Positions 43,640 through 54,419 of a stretch of DNA of 64,000 nt are shown here, one piece after another (the stretch's first letter is position 1; each line of letters begins with the position of its first letter). The position numbers were made by a program, and so were the translations under genes. The DNA lies in contig OW804097.1 in the NCBI GenBank assembly GCA_942159475.1, positions 3,451,357 to 3,515,356 on the forward strand, read 5' to 3'. This DNA is from Sthenelais limicola (lineage: Eukaryota; Annelida; Polychaeta; Phyllodocida; Sigalionidae). The notes beneath the pieces are model-generated. The model was not told the origin of the DNA. It saw nothing but the letters and a program-made list of their open reading frames with translations, and searched no databases.

Positions 43640-44145
43640 AGGTAAGTACAGCCAGAAGCTCTCGCTTAGTGGCATAGTAATTCCGTTGGGCTTTATCCAA
43701 GCTATTACTAGCATACCCAAGGACCACTTCCTTACCATCCTGAACCTGGGAAAGAATCCCAGCCATACCTACTGGCATCTATGTCTAAGATGAACTCCCC
43801 CTCTTTCCGAGGATAACTCAACAACAGAGGCTGGGTCAACAAAACTTTCACGTTCTGGAAGGCAACTGCACATTCCGGGGTCCATTCTATTACTTTTGAG
43901 TATCGTTTCTTTTTTGCAGCTGCAGGTAAGATATCTTGCAACAGAGACACAACTGTAGCGAAAACCAGCTGGAATTCCCTACAGTAGGACGTGAATCCTA
44001 TAAATTGCCTAATCTCCTTTGCAGACTTCGGAACGGGCCAATCGCGGACCTTCTGTATCTTCTTCGGGTCAGAGCGAATACATTTATTCGATACCAATCT
44101 GCCGAAGTATTCCACTTTGCAGCGGAACCCCTCAATAACCTTTTT
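43640..44145 (-). pseudogene. Ty3/gypsy retrotransposon pol fragment
   Basis: Minus-strand remnant of a chromovirus/gypsy-like pol. It covers the C-terminal part of the reverse transcriptase (VEYFGRLVS, then DWPVPKS..IRQFIGF..YCR), the tether, and the start of RNase H (DIDAS). A frameshift near 43750-43770 moves the RNase H continuation to another frame, and there is no integrase, protease or gag nearby. A short deletion is likely within the FTSYCREF segment. This is a dead 5'- and 3'-truncated piece. Confidence 0.8.
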
Positions 44146-44254
44146 GGTTGTTGCAATAATATGATTATTGGGTGTTTCTTTTTCCTGCTTTTCTTGGCTT
44201 TTTGAAAAATTTTAGTTTGGAATTTATTTCCAGACGCCAGTCTATATTGAATAT

Positions 44255-44390
44255 GGGTCAGATTTCCATAAAATGTATAATTGGCCTTCACCAATCCCCT
44301 CAAATAACCCACATTTCAGACGAAAATCAGGTTCAAAATATTCAACATAACCAGACAGTTTTATTGAATATATACAATACAGAATGAATA
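44255..44390 (-). mobile_element. Family B MITE, first part (interrupted)
   Basis: GGGTCAGATTTCCATAAAAT to about ATACAGAATGAATA. Continues at 44721 after a foldback insertion. Confidence 0.75.
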
Positions 44391-44720
44391 CTATAGTAAG
44401 AACAGCATAGTATTGCGTATGAGGGGGACCATATTCACCGAGTATGGCCGAAAACAACGAGGCCGTAGGCCGAGTTGTTTTTCAGCCATACAAGTTGAAT
44501 ATTGGCCCCCGAAGACGCGATACTGTGCTATTCTTGCTTTTATTCCATGATTCTTACATTATTACAACTTAATTTGCATTGATTTCATCAAACTGTTTGT
44601 CCCCCAAGTCTCGAACGGTTGTGACATCACTGTAAAATACAGCGAGTTTATATTGTACACCTTGTGGGCGGCAGGTATATCGATTATATTGTACGCTCAC
44701 AGCCAAATCATGGAATAAAA
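44391..44720. mobile_element. Foldback element, family 'GCAAGAATAGCAC', copy 3, inserted in a family B MITE
   Basis: Foldback 44396-44537 (GTAAGAACAGCATAGTATTG pairs with the complement ending GTGCTATTCTTGC), then TTTTATTCCATGATTC ... AAATCATGGAATAAAA at ~44705-44720. Because it sits inside a MITE its ends can be seen: left ACTATAGTAAGAA, right CATGGAATAAAA. Confidence 0.8.
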
Positions 44721-44845
44721 TCGGATATACTTTACATATATTATTACACTCGGATATACTTAGTATTTATCATTTTTCACGCTAATTTAGCAGAATGTGA
44801 GAGATGTGTAGAACTGTAGATGTGCAGTTTCTGAAAATCTGACCC
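44721..44845 (-). mobile_element. Family B MITE, second part
   Basis: CACTCGGATATACTTAGTAT to CTGAAAATCTGACCC, matching 29625-29757. Confidence 0.75.
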
Positions 44846-44945
44846 ATATTCGTCTTGATGAAACTAGTGAGACTCTCTTTGGATGTATGGATTTGACACC
44901 ACCCGGGTGGAGGTATTTTATTTTTGTGCACTTATATATATACAG

Positions 44946-45042
44946 GATAACTAACGAGTTGGTTGAAGGATTGTGAATATTGCACGAGTTGCGCAGCAAC
45001 AAGTGCAATATTCACAATCCTTCAACCAACGAGTTAGTTATC
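44946..45042. mobile_element. Foldback, 97 bp, perfect 40-bp arms
   Basis: GATAACTAACGAGTTGGTTG and the following 20 bases pair perfectly with the right arm. Loop GAGTTGCGCAGCAACAA contains its own small hairpin. Confidence 0.9.
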
Positions 45043-46654
45043 TGATTTATTATATATGCTTTATATAAGATGTATATTTGTATAACAATGTATATTTTGT
45101 AGAAATATTACCATTATAAGATGCTTGATCATGTTTTTTTTGTGTGAATAGACCTATATAGGCCTATTACAATGAACCGCGCTCTTCTACCATCGCTGCG
45201 AGGCAAACCAAGTTGAGAAAAATAGCTCACAGTTCCGAATCAATTTTAGACACTTTCACAGCTTTAAATCTTTTTAAAATAAAGTTATGGTTTGACAAAG
45301 GGTAGGCCTCGATAGTGATAAAAGGTTTTTAGTTTATTAATTCATTTGATAGATATATTACACCTCTAACTTTGTTGAAAGTTACGACGCTCTGAAAACC
45401 AGGTCATTTTGTTGTCAGTGGGCCACTGAGGGAAAATCACTCCCGTTTTCGAATCAATTTTCATCCTTTTCACAGCTTTAGATAATTTTAAAACCACAGT
45501 AATGCTTTAAAAGGGGATTATACCTTAATAAAGATGAAAGTATTTTACTTTATTTCCTTCTTTTGATCTTTATTTCACCGTTCTGCCTCCCGTTCTGCCT
45601 ACGTTCACAGCTGATCAGCCTAATGGCGTGATTCCCCTCAGTTGGGCCTACGCTGTCAGAGGCGCCTTCGGTAGGCCACTCAGAGCGTGGAGTTGTATAC
45701 GACACAACACAGAGCGTGGAGTTGTATACATGCACAACGTATACAACTCTACAATACGTTGTTTCAACACCAACGCGTATATAATAAATTGATATATAAT
45801 AACATTAGATTGTTCTGTAGGATGTTTTTATATTGTCCATATCAGCTAGGCCTGGGAACAATGTAATAATAGAAAATCGTCATTCTTATGTTTGTAATAA
45901 GCTGGCAGAAGCAGTTCACGACGGCCATGTTTTTTCTTAATGTGCCTCGCTGCTGAGTAAGCTCATCTCTTATTGATCTGACATCATCAATGATGGAGAT
46001 ATAGACCAATCACAGACGTGCTTACATTTAGTAATTCTATCTCTTTATACAACGCATACAGAAATGAACGAACTATTAAATGGGCGTATTCTTCCCGCTC
46101 AGGTGAATAACCAATTCAGTCGTAGTATAAATTTGCTATACTTCCAAAAGGATATATACCGAATATGAAAAGGAAGTACTGACCATTAAAATCCCTATAA
46201 GAGGGAGATATCGTTATAAATACGGACACTGACATTAACCGAGTAATCACTATTCTACATTTTCTTCTCATTTTTCACAATATATAGCTACCGATGTTTT
46301 GTTTCACGACTTCCTGGTAGATCTACAATGTAGAAGGAGTTTGTCCTCTTCTTGATTCGCATTATGTATATGTTTACTGAATAAAAGTTGTATAATAATA
46401 ATTAGATAAGAGGTATAACATATAGTTGGTAGTATGTGTAATAGATATAACAGCAACATGTGAAGCATTATACATAGTCTTGGATAAAACATAGGATCTG
46501 CATCAGTGCAGTAGAGTGACTTGGTATAAACAAGCACTGGACTGGTAGGCCACCTGGTGTAGAATAGAGTCACTAAAGACAACTCTGTGTCCACTCTATC
46601 TACCACACATTAATACTATAATCTGAGCTGGAAAAATATGATTCATTCATATTT
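45043..46654. other. Gene-free stretch
   Basis: No gene recognised. A short repeat/inverted repeat lies at 45682-45755: AGAGCGTGGAGTTGTATAC twice, then GTATACAACTCT. Confidence 0.5.
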
Positions 46655-46872
46655 AAGTAACTTTACTGGTAATTACCCGTCCAGAAACTTTGCAAACCTT
46701 TTTTTTTCCAAAAATTAAAATATCAAACTTAAAATATAAAAATACTTATAATGTGTCCTAAAGTTTACCATCATTAGAATCGGATTGATCTCCTCTTTTC
46801 AAATATAATGATATCTCAAAATCCATATTTTGCGCTTTATGACTTGATTTCCAAAAACGGATCACAAATATA
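46655..46872 (-). mobile_element. Family A MITE, partial copy
   Basis: From TTTACTGGTAATTACCCGTC to CAAAAACGGATCACA. Left half missing. Confidence 0.7.
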
Positions 46873-47239
46873 TATATGGCACTTCTATACAGATGAATAT
46901 AGTAGAACCGACAACATTACCAGATAGATGCTAGAGATAGATGGCAAACTATACAGGTGATATAACCGTATATACACAGAGAAGATACTTCAAACTTAGT
47001 TACCTTTCCCCATGAGCTAAATTACATCATGCATTATCATAGCTATATATTTTATATAATTGTTTTCACATCCGCTTGTCTCAACGACCAAACCACAAAC
47101 ATAACAGAACCAATCGCCTATGGTGGCCCAGCAGTGAGCCAGCAAGTATGGTGGCATTATATATCACATACCTGACCATACCTGTTACTGGAAAACACCA
47201 AAATTGTATAAGGTTCACAAAATGAAATGAAACATATAG

Positions 47240-47365
47240 ATAGAACCTAATGAGAATGTGGTATGAGGGACACTATTGCACTGTCAGAGATGTTTTTTTA
47301 CAAAAAAAACAAAACAAGGACAGTGCAATAGTGTCCCTCGTACCACATTCGAATTTAGGTTCTAT
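47240..47365. mobile_element. Foldback, 126 bp
   Basis: TAGAACCTAATGAGAATGTGGT pairs with the right arm ACCACATTCGAATTTAGGTTCTA (with small bulges); inner arms GAGGGACACTATTGCACTGT / ACAGTGCAATAGTGTCCCTC are perfect. Followed by TATTTACTCC. Confidence 0.87.
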
Positions 47366-47507
47366 ATTTACTCCCACGTTGCTATGAATCAGTATATAGC
47401 TGTGTACTGGGGGGAGGAAGAGGGAATGGCAATGTCATACCACACGCATTGAACTGGTGCAAATTATCACACTACTCCCGCCCATGAAAATAGCATAATG
47501 TGGTACA

Positions 47508-48645
47508 TGGAGGAGGAGGTGGAGGGGGAGGAGGTGGAGAAGGAGGTGAAGGAGGAGGTGGAGGAGGAGGTAGTGGGGGGTGGGGGAGGAGGTGGTGGAG
47601 GTGGAGGTGGAAGGAGGAGGAGATGAAGGAGGTGGTGGAGGCGGTGAAGGAGGAGGTGGAGGAGGAGGTGGAGCTGGAGGAGGAGGTGGAGGAGGAGGTG
47701 GAGGTGGAAGGAGGAGGAGATGGAGGAGGTGGTGGGGGTGGTGAAGGAGGAGGTGGAGGAGGAGGTGGGGGTGGAGGAGGAGGTGGGGGTGGAGGAGGAG
47801 TTGGAGGAGGAGGTGGAGCTGGAGGAGGAGGTGGGGGTGGAGGAGGAGGTGGAGGAGGAGGTGGAGGTGGAGGAGGAGGAGGTGGAGGTGGAGGAGGAGG
47901 AGGTGGAGGAGGTGGGGGTGGAGGAGGAGGTGGGGGTGGAGGAGGAGGTGGGGGTGGAGGAGGAGGAGGAGGTGAAGGAGGAGGTGGAGGTGGAGGTGGA
48001 GGTGGAGGAGGAGGAGGTGGAGGAGGAGGAGGTGGAGGAGGTGGGGGTGGAGGAGGAGGTGGAGGAGGAGCTGGAGGTGGAGGAGGAGGTGGGGGTGGAG
48101 GAGGAGGTGGGGGTGGAGGAGGAGGTGGAGGAGGAGGTGGAGGTGGAGGAGGAGGTGGGGGTGGAGGAGGAGGTGGGGGTGGAGGAGGAGGAGGTGAAGG
48201 AGGAGGAGGTGGAGGAGGAGGTGGAGGTGGAGGAGGAGGAGGAGGAGGTGAAGGAGGAGGAGGTGGAGGAGGAGGTGGGGGTGGAGGAGGAGGTGGGGGT
48301 GGAGGAGGAGGTGGGGGGGGGGGGTGGAGGAGGAGGGGGTGGAGGAGGAGGTGGAGGAGGAGCTGGAGGTGGAGGAGGAGGTGGGGGTGGAGGAGGAGGT
48401 GGGGGTGGAGGAGGAGGTGGAGGAGGAGCTGGAGGTGGAGGAGGAGCTGGGGGTGGAGGAGGAGGTGGGGGTGGAGGAGGAGGTGGAGGAGGAGGAGGAG
48501 GTGGAGGAGGAGGAGGTGGGGGAGGAGGAGGAGGAGGAGGTGGAGGAGGAGGAGGAGGTGGAGGAGGAGGTGGGGGTGGAGGAGGAGGTGGGGGTGGAGG
48601 AGGAGGTGGGGGAGGAGGAGGTGGAGGTGGAGGAGGAGGAGGAGG
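47508..48645. repeat. 1.1-kb GGA/GGT tract, G-rich on + strand
   Basis: Continuous GGAGGAGGTGGAGGTGGAGG-type sequence. All six frames are open through long parts, giving artefactual poly-Gly, poly-Glu, poly-Pro and Ser/Thr frames. It ends 34 bp from the Toll-like receptor stop codon, so it would lie, as a pyrimidine-rich sequence, in that gene's 3' UTR or just beyond. Confidence 0.95.
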
Positions 48646-48679
48646 TAACCAACGGGGAGTAAATAAATGTATCTATGGA

Positions 48680-51600
48680 TCAAAGTAAAGGAATTTCCTC
48701 CACAGGTTCCTCATTATTCCTGCGCATTTGCCTGGTGATGGCTGCCAGTGAGAACCTGTTGGGGAAGAGAGGGGGGAATCCACCAGGGGGCATCTCATGT
48801 CCTCTCAGTACTGCCAGGGGAACCTCAGGCAGGGCATAAGCCAATCTCTCCCAGAACCACTGACACTTCAGTTCTATATAAGTGTTGGTCCTCAGGTACA
48901 GCTTCAAGTCCTCATCAAGGTCCTCCATGTTAATATTGTCTGCCAGGATAATTATCAAGAAGTTGGTCCTGTCTTTGAGCACCTTGTGATGCGCAGCTTT
49001 GAATTCTAGAGTGCACCATTCACTATGTAGGAAGTTCCTGGTGAGTAGCATGATCATCCTTCTACTGTACTTCACACTGTTACATACATTCTCTGAGACT
49101 GAGACTGTTGGAAGGAAGTCTCGTACACCTAAACACAGTCTATACGGTTGCTCCGGTGTCTCTAGTCTATGTATGAACTCGTGTTCAACCCAAGCATCAT
49201 CCCGGCCGCTGTATGAGATGAAGACATCATAGAGCTTATCTATTACATCATCTTCCTCTCTCCTATCAAATGGATGCCAGTTAAATCTGGTGTAAAGAAA
49301 GAGTTTTATTTCTCCACGAAAACGGTACAGCATCAGAGAGATGAGCAAAATAGAAGCAAACACTGTTCCGACTGCAATTGCGATATTTGTTGATCGTGAC
49401 TCAAGACAGACTGCAATGGCATCCAGACTAATCCAACGAACTCTGTGTCTTTGGTGTTTCCCAGTTGCACAAATTACTTCCTCTATGTCCTTGACCTTGT
49501 CTGCATTGTCCTTGAGCCATTGATGGAACCATGTGTTCCAGCAGTCACATGAGTAAGGGTTGTTTCCTATGTACCATTCCTCAATATGGGCATCACTTAA
49601 GAATCTAGGCACTGTCTGTAAGGCATTGTGATCCAAATCCAATCTCTCCAATGTGAATTCTGTGTGTTTTGAAGATTGCCCTTCCAATTTAACAAGTCTA
49701 TTGTTTGACAATGAAATTATCGTTAGGTTTGACATTTCAAACAATTGTCGAAAGTCCAATGATTCTATAGCATTATTGCTCAAATCAAGTGTATGTGTTA
49801 GCCTGGGAATGTTGGATGGTAATTGATGTAGGTCACATGATGAGCAGTTGACATAGAGCAGCCCATTGACCCTCATTTTGCTACAGGAGCAAGTAACAGG
49901 ACAGGTTACATCTTTAGTGACATCACACATGAAGTCTGTAGGTTGCAATAAGGAGAGCATCTTACCTGAATGTACATATGGCTTATGACAAATCCAAGTA
50001 GAGAATTTCTGCAATGTCATACTTTCTATCATCAGATTGAAAATGTCATATGCATGGCAGTCACATTCTATCTGATTGTCTGTCAAATCCCATGTTATAT
50101 CATTAAGCATACTGGATAGTAGTTTTAATAGATTGGTATTAAAGTTATACTGAAGGTTTCTTATCTGATTCCCTTTAAGTTCAACAGAAAGCTTAAATCT
50201 AGGTAAATCATTATGCGTATATAAATTTAGCCATTCTTTCTCCAGCAAATCCATCCATGATTGGAATGTAATGTTATTATAGGATAGGTCTACATGATTC
50301 TCAACGGACAATCTAAAAAGATCACCTGGTATCTTGACCAATCCATTATAACTAGCATCAATATCTGAACCAGAAATCATCGAGGTATGACCCTCCTGAC
50401 TCTCAAAGTCCATTAGATGGAGCTCATTGTGTGATAAATCCAATTTCAGCAACTGGACATAAGATTCAAAGAAACTACTCAAATTGATTTTCTGAAGTCC
50501 ATTGTAACTGAGGTCTAGCTTGGCTAAACTGGGGAAATATCCTGCGTCAAATTTGTCCACGGCCTTTATCTTGTTATTACTTAACTTTAGGTATTTCAGT
50601 AGTGTAAGGTTTTTAAAGTTCTCTGTTCTGATTTCTGAGATTCTGTTTTTGTCCAGTTTTAACCAATACAAAGAGTTGGGCCATATTCTTTCAGGATCTA
50701 ATTGTTCTATTTTGTTGTTGCTTAGGGAGAGCACCTTCAAACTGGGAACAGTTTTTGCATTGATGAAGGTCAAATTTCTTATTTTATTATTACTGAGATA
50801 TAACACCTCTAGTTTGGATGCATTAATGAAAGTATTTGGGGAAATGACAGACACATTACAGTCTATACATGTAAATGATGTACAGTTTTGTGGGATATTT
50901 TTAATTCCAATATCCTTGAAGTTCACCGCTGTGAAGATCATGCTTCTGATGTCTGTTGTTTGAAATGAAGGAATCTCACCCGGAATTTTACTATTTCCAA
51001 TTTCCAATTGCTGAAGGGATGGCATAACATTGATTGTCTTTTGAAGATCATCCCAAGAAGAAAGTGTGCTGTCTTCAATATCTAATGCAAATAGGCTAGG
51101 CCAGGATAATCTTGTGACCTGTAAAAATCTCTGGAGTGAGTTTGGGCCAATTCCATAAACCCTTAATGTGGATACATTCAATGCTTTATGAGTGTCAGAT
51201 GTATTGCATGATAGAGGGAAAATGAATGCATTATCATTATATCTTGGTGTAAGTAAGCCATTCACAGCATCAGTGGTTAATGTTATATTTATGCTGTCCG
51301 CTTCACTTACTTTTGAAAGATGAGTGTGATTGTAAATTTGATTCACGCCTTCCCCAGCAACATGGCTACAGGGATGAAAATATAAAGTTAGAACTGTGGG
51401 TTGGAAGAAATGTATCCATTCATGAATGTTGTAATAGTCAATGTAGTGGAGAGCATTAAGGATAATCATTGTAACGTGTCGGAACTTGTGACGAAGATCT
51501 GGTTCATAGATTGGCAGAAAAATAATCCTACTTAAGTTACCAATTGCAAATAATTCCAAATTGATAAATCCATATGATTCCTTTTGAGCAGATGGTAACA

Positions 51601-51865
51601 GTTGGTGTATATCCAACAAGCAGGAGCCATTTGTCTGAAGTGTTGGATCCATCACATATACATTACCAGTATTAGAGTAGTATTTACAAATGTAACTCTC
51701 TCTTGAGTTGTGCTTCAAGTTCCACTCTGATTCCTCGTCCATGAATACAACTGTACAATATGGTAAAGTGTTCTTCTCCTCATTTCCTATCACCAGTGGA
51801 AAGTACAGAAGAATATGTAGGAACATAACAACATGACAGATTCTGAGCTTATCTTCCCCTTCCAT
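48680..51865 (-). CDS. Toll-like receptor (multiple-cysteine-cluster type)
   Basis: 1061-residue single-exon innate immune receptor. Signal peptide ~1-27. Glycosylated ectodomain with poorly conserved LRRs at ~100-340 and clear LxxLxLxxN repeats ~350-540. First LRRCT at 601-648 (CDCHAYD), then an internal LRRNT (CPVTCSC, ~655-683), two or three LRRs, and a second LRRCT at 773-822 (CDCWNTW). Transmembrane helix ~827-849. Cytoplasmic TIR ~878-1010: box 1 YDVFISYSGRD, box 2 LCLGVRDFLPTVS, box 3 FW (1004-1005). Two cysteine clusters make it Toll-like (mcc) rather than the vertebrate single-cluster type. In box 2 the usual RDxxPG reads RDFLPT, so the Gly is replaced. Start ATG has a strong context (GAGATGG). 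It should recruit MyD88-type adaptors to NF-kB signalling. The G-rich tract follows its stop codon. Confidence 0.95.
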   Translation of the reverse strand: MEGEDKLRICHVVMFLHILLYFPLVIGNEEKNTLPYCTVVFMDEESEWNLKHNSRESYICKYYSNTGNVYVMDPTLQTNGSCLLDIHQLLPSAQKESYGFINLELFAIGNLSRIIFLPIYEPDLRHKFRHVTMIILNALHYIDYYNIHEWIHFFQPTVLTLYFHPCSHVAGEGVNQIYNHTHLSKVSEADSINITLTTDAVNGLLTPRYNDNAFIFPLSCNTSDTHKALNVSTLRVYGIGPNSLQRFLQVTRLSWPSLFALDIEDSTLSSWDDLQKTINVMPSLQQLEIGNSKIPGEIPSFQTTDIRSMIFTAVNFKDIGIKNIPQNCTSFTCIDCNVSVISPNTFINASKLEVLYLSNNKIRNLTFINAKTVPSLKVLSLSNNKIEQLDPERIWPNSLYWLKLDKNRISEIRTENFKNLTLLKYLKLSNNKIKAVDKFDAGYFPSLAKLDLSYNGLQKINLSSFFESYVQLLKLDLSHNELHLMDFESQEGHTSMISGSDIDASYNGLVKIPGDLFRLSVENHVDLSYNNITFQSWMDLLEKEWLNLYTHNDLPRFKLSVELKGNQIRNLQYNFNTNLLKLLSSMLNDITWDLTDNQIECDCHAYDIFNLMIESMTLQKFSTWICHKPYVHSGKMLSLLQPTDFMCDVTKDVTCPVTCSCSKMRVNGLLYVNCSSCDLHQLPSNIPRLTHTLDLSNNAIESLDFRQLFEMSNLTIISLSNNRLVKLEGQSSKHTEFTLERLDLDHNALQTVPRFLSDAHIEEWYIGNNPYSCDCWNTWFHQWLKDNADKVKDIEEVICATGKHQRHRVRWISLDAIAVCLESRSTNIAIAVGTVFASILLISLMLYRFRGEIKLFLYTRFNWHPFDRREEDDVIDKLYDVFISYSGRDDAWVEHEFIHRLETPEQPYRLCLGVRDFLPTVSVSENVCNSVKYSRRMIMLLTRNFLHSEWCTLEFKAAHHKVLKDRTNFLIIILADNINMEDLDEDLKLYLRTNTYIELKCQWFWERLAYALPEVPLAVLRGHEMPPGGFPPLFPNRFSLAAITRQMRRNNEEPVEEIPLL

Positions 51866-52397
51866 CTCTGCTTATATAAGTTGTAATGGCAAGCAAAGAA
51901 AGAAATGCATCCACTCTTCTCCTCCTCAAACTCTCTGTCTCCTCTCCTCCTCCTCAGACTCTCCTCCTTCTTCTGGAAGACAAGATTAATTCACATTCAC
52001 AAACACGTATTTGATGGTGATTTAATCGCAGTATGTAGTTAAAAAAAAGAGGTCAGAGAAAGAAGTGTTGTGACGTCCGCTTTACACTAGCTCAATGGTA
52101 TTAATTATAAATTGTTATTAACATAACACACATACAATATCATACTACGATATAGCAGGCTATGATATTGTATCTGTAATATATAAATATTAATCTATTT
52201 ATACTATATTAAAGGACTGTATACAACTTGATTCATCTTGTGTAGGAATACATCTAGCAATATTGTACAGCTTAGTATACGTATTGCTGGGAGAACAACT
52301 AGAGTGTGTCGCTCTCCCTCTCACTGCGGAAATCCACTCAGTCCATGCCCAGGGTCCTTTCACCTTGCTACTGAGTACATGCGGCTGTACTAGAGTC
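51866..52397. other. 5' flank of the Toll-like receptor
   Basis: Holds a TATATAAG just upstream of the ATG (too close to act as TATA box for this start unless the leader is very short) and a pyrimidine-rich block on the + strand (51905-51975, CTCCTCCTC). No other gene. Confidence 0.45.
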
Positions 52398-52642
52398 AGG
52401 GGGGAGGAGGGGGGGGGGTTAGAGGGGGGAGGTGGAGGACGAGGAGATGGAGGACGAGGAGGAGGTAGAGGAGGAGCAGGAGGAGGGAATGGAGGTGGTG
52501 GAGGAGGTGGAGGAGCAGGAGCAGGTGGAGGAGGAGGACGAAAGAGGAAGGAGGAGGAGGGGGAGGAGGTGGAGGTGGAGGAGGTGGAGGGGGAGGAGGT
52601 GGTGGTGGTGGATTAGGTGGTGGTGGAGGGGGTGGTGGAGGA
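52398..52642. repeat. Second GGA/GGT tract
   Basis: Same type and strand orientation as 47508-48645 but only ~245 bp, located upstream of the receptor gene. It abuts a family B MITE. Confidence 0.92.
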
Positions 52643-52870
52643 TTTCAGTAAATGTACAATATTCAACTTTGCCAATCTTCTCAAATAACCCAAATTCCAG
52701 ACGAAAATAAAGTTTATAATACAGTTCAACCTAGCCAAACAGATAGTTAGAATCAATGCAATTCTGAATATTCTCGAATTTACCTAGTATTGACCAAATT
52801 GCAGCTTAATTTAGCAGAATTTACTAAATGTGTACAGCTGCAAATTGTACATTTTCCGAAAATCGGACCC
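52640..52870 (-). mobile_element. Family B MITE (reverse), end replaced by the GGA tract
   Basis: From GATTTCAGTAAATGTACAAT to TTTTCCGAAAATCGGACCC. The first bases of the terminus are lost at the junction with the GGA/GGT tract. Confidence 0.82.
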
Positions 52871-53178
52871 ATGTGTGGTTTCACACACAGCATTGCAACA
52901 CACGCTTGAATGACATTGGTCTATTATAGGCCACCCTATACTGTATATCTATGCCATATGTATGTTTATTACATACGTATGTGATTTCGAGTGCGTGATT
53001 CGGGGGTGCGATTGGAAATCTTGTATCACATACGTATGTGATTACAACCGAACTACTTTCGAGCATCACATGACTTGATCTGACCAACGAGAAGCCAGAA
53101 TTAAAATTGTCTGCTTGACCCGTTTTTCTATGCCGGCACGGCGGTAGGTTCGCTAGTTCAAGTGACCAGCAACAAACA

Positions 53179-54223
53179 GAAAGATGATGCCAAGCCATTC
53201 TGCTATGTTTCATTGACACTTTTGGAAGACATCAGGGTTACAAATGGGTTGAAATTGAAATACCCCATCTAGGGTCCCCATCGGTGCCTGAAAACAATCC
53301 CCTATCAGTGCCCCTACACCAGAATGAGGTGATTTGCATATTGGTTAGGTCTGTGTATATATAGGTCAGTGCCAACAGCGAGAGAGATCGGCGGGGTGGG
53401 GGGGGATGAGATCGGCAGGTGAGAGATCGGCAGGTGAGAGATTGGCTGGGGGATGAGATAGGCGGGTGATGAGATCGGCGGGGATGAGATCGGCGGATGA
53501 GAGATTGGCGGGTGAGAGATCGGCGGGTGAGAGATCGCCGGGGGGATGAGATCGGCAGAGGGATGAGATCGGCAGGTGAGAGATCAGCAGATGAGAGATC
53601 GGCAGGTAAGAGATCAGCGGGGAGATGAGATCGGCGGGGGATGAGATCGGTGGGTGAGAGATCGACGGGGGTGAGATCAGCAGGTGAGATATCGGCGAGG
53701 GGGGTATTTAAATCGGTGGGGGGGTTGAGATCGGCGAGGGGGATGGGATCGGTGAGGGGGCTTTGAGATCGGTGAGGGGAGAGATTGGTGGGGGCCGTTG
53801 GTGAGATTGGCGGGGGTGGGGGGTGAAATCCGCCCACTAATTACCTGACAATGAAAGCGGGAGACGGATTTGGAGAGGGAACGAGGGAGGGAGTGGGAGC
53901 AGGACAGAGACATGAGACTAGGACAGGGACTGCCCACACAGAAATTTACCCCCCAATAATTACCTCATGCTGAAAGCGGCAGACAGATTGGGAGAGGGAA
54001 TGGCAGCGGGAGTGGGAGAGGGACAGGAACAGACAACAGCACAATAGTGACCAAAAAAAAAATCTAAACAGGGTTCCATTTTTGGTATGAATGTTAATAC
54101 AGATACTCATTTATAGAGACAACTTGAAAGAGAAAGATGGTGGGAGAGGGAACAAGGAAAGATGTGGATGTGGGCCCCACTGTCCCACTAGCAAATCCTG
54201 TGCATAGGACGGGCAACTGCTAG
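53179..54223 (+). mobile_element. Helitron-like element, 3' part, with internal minisatellite
   Basis: Begins within the shared body (AAGCCATTCTGCTATGTTTC), passes through a GAGATCGGCGGG minisatellite (53393-53830), and ends GGACGGGCAACTGCTAG followed by T at 54223. Its 3' segment GTGGGCCCCACTGTCCCACT matches the 25893-26488 element in reverse. The 5' TC end is missing. Confidence 0.5.
53393..53830. repeat. Minisatellite, GATGAGATCGGCGGG-type units
   Basis: About 28 irregular units of 13-18 bp (GAGATCGGCGGGTGA and variants), located inside the Helitron-like element. Confidence 0.9.
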
Positions 54224-54419
54224 TATAATATGATATAATAAAGCTTACATTGAATATTATAGGTCCGTCCCAAACATCTATACATCGTCTACATATGCAT
54301 TCTTTATATCATAAAAGGAGTTCTTTTCATTCCATAAATAATTCTGCTGCTGTTATCTAATAGATAAAGCTCTGGAAGGGTTTTTTGTCACGCATGTTCT
54401 GGGAATCAGGGGTCTCACC

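Noticed and set aside
43732..44115. Intact gypsy polymerase
   Set aside because: Only a C-terminal RT/RNase H piece with a frameshift; no other pol domains nearby.
47435..48688. Long open frames (poly-Pro, poly-Gly, poly-Glu, Ser/Thr) on both strands
   Set aside because: All arise from the GGA/GGT tandem tract, which has almost no stop codons in any frame; no unique protein sequence is present.
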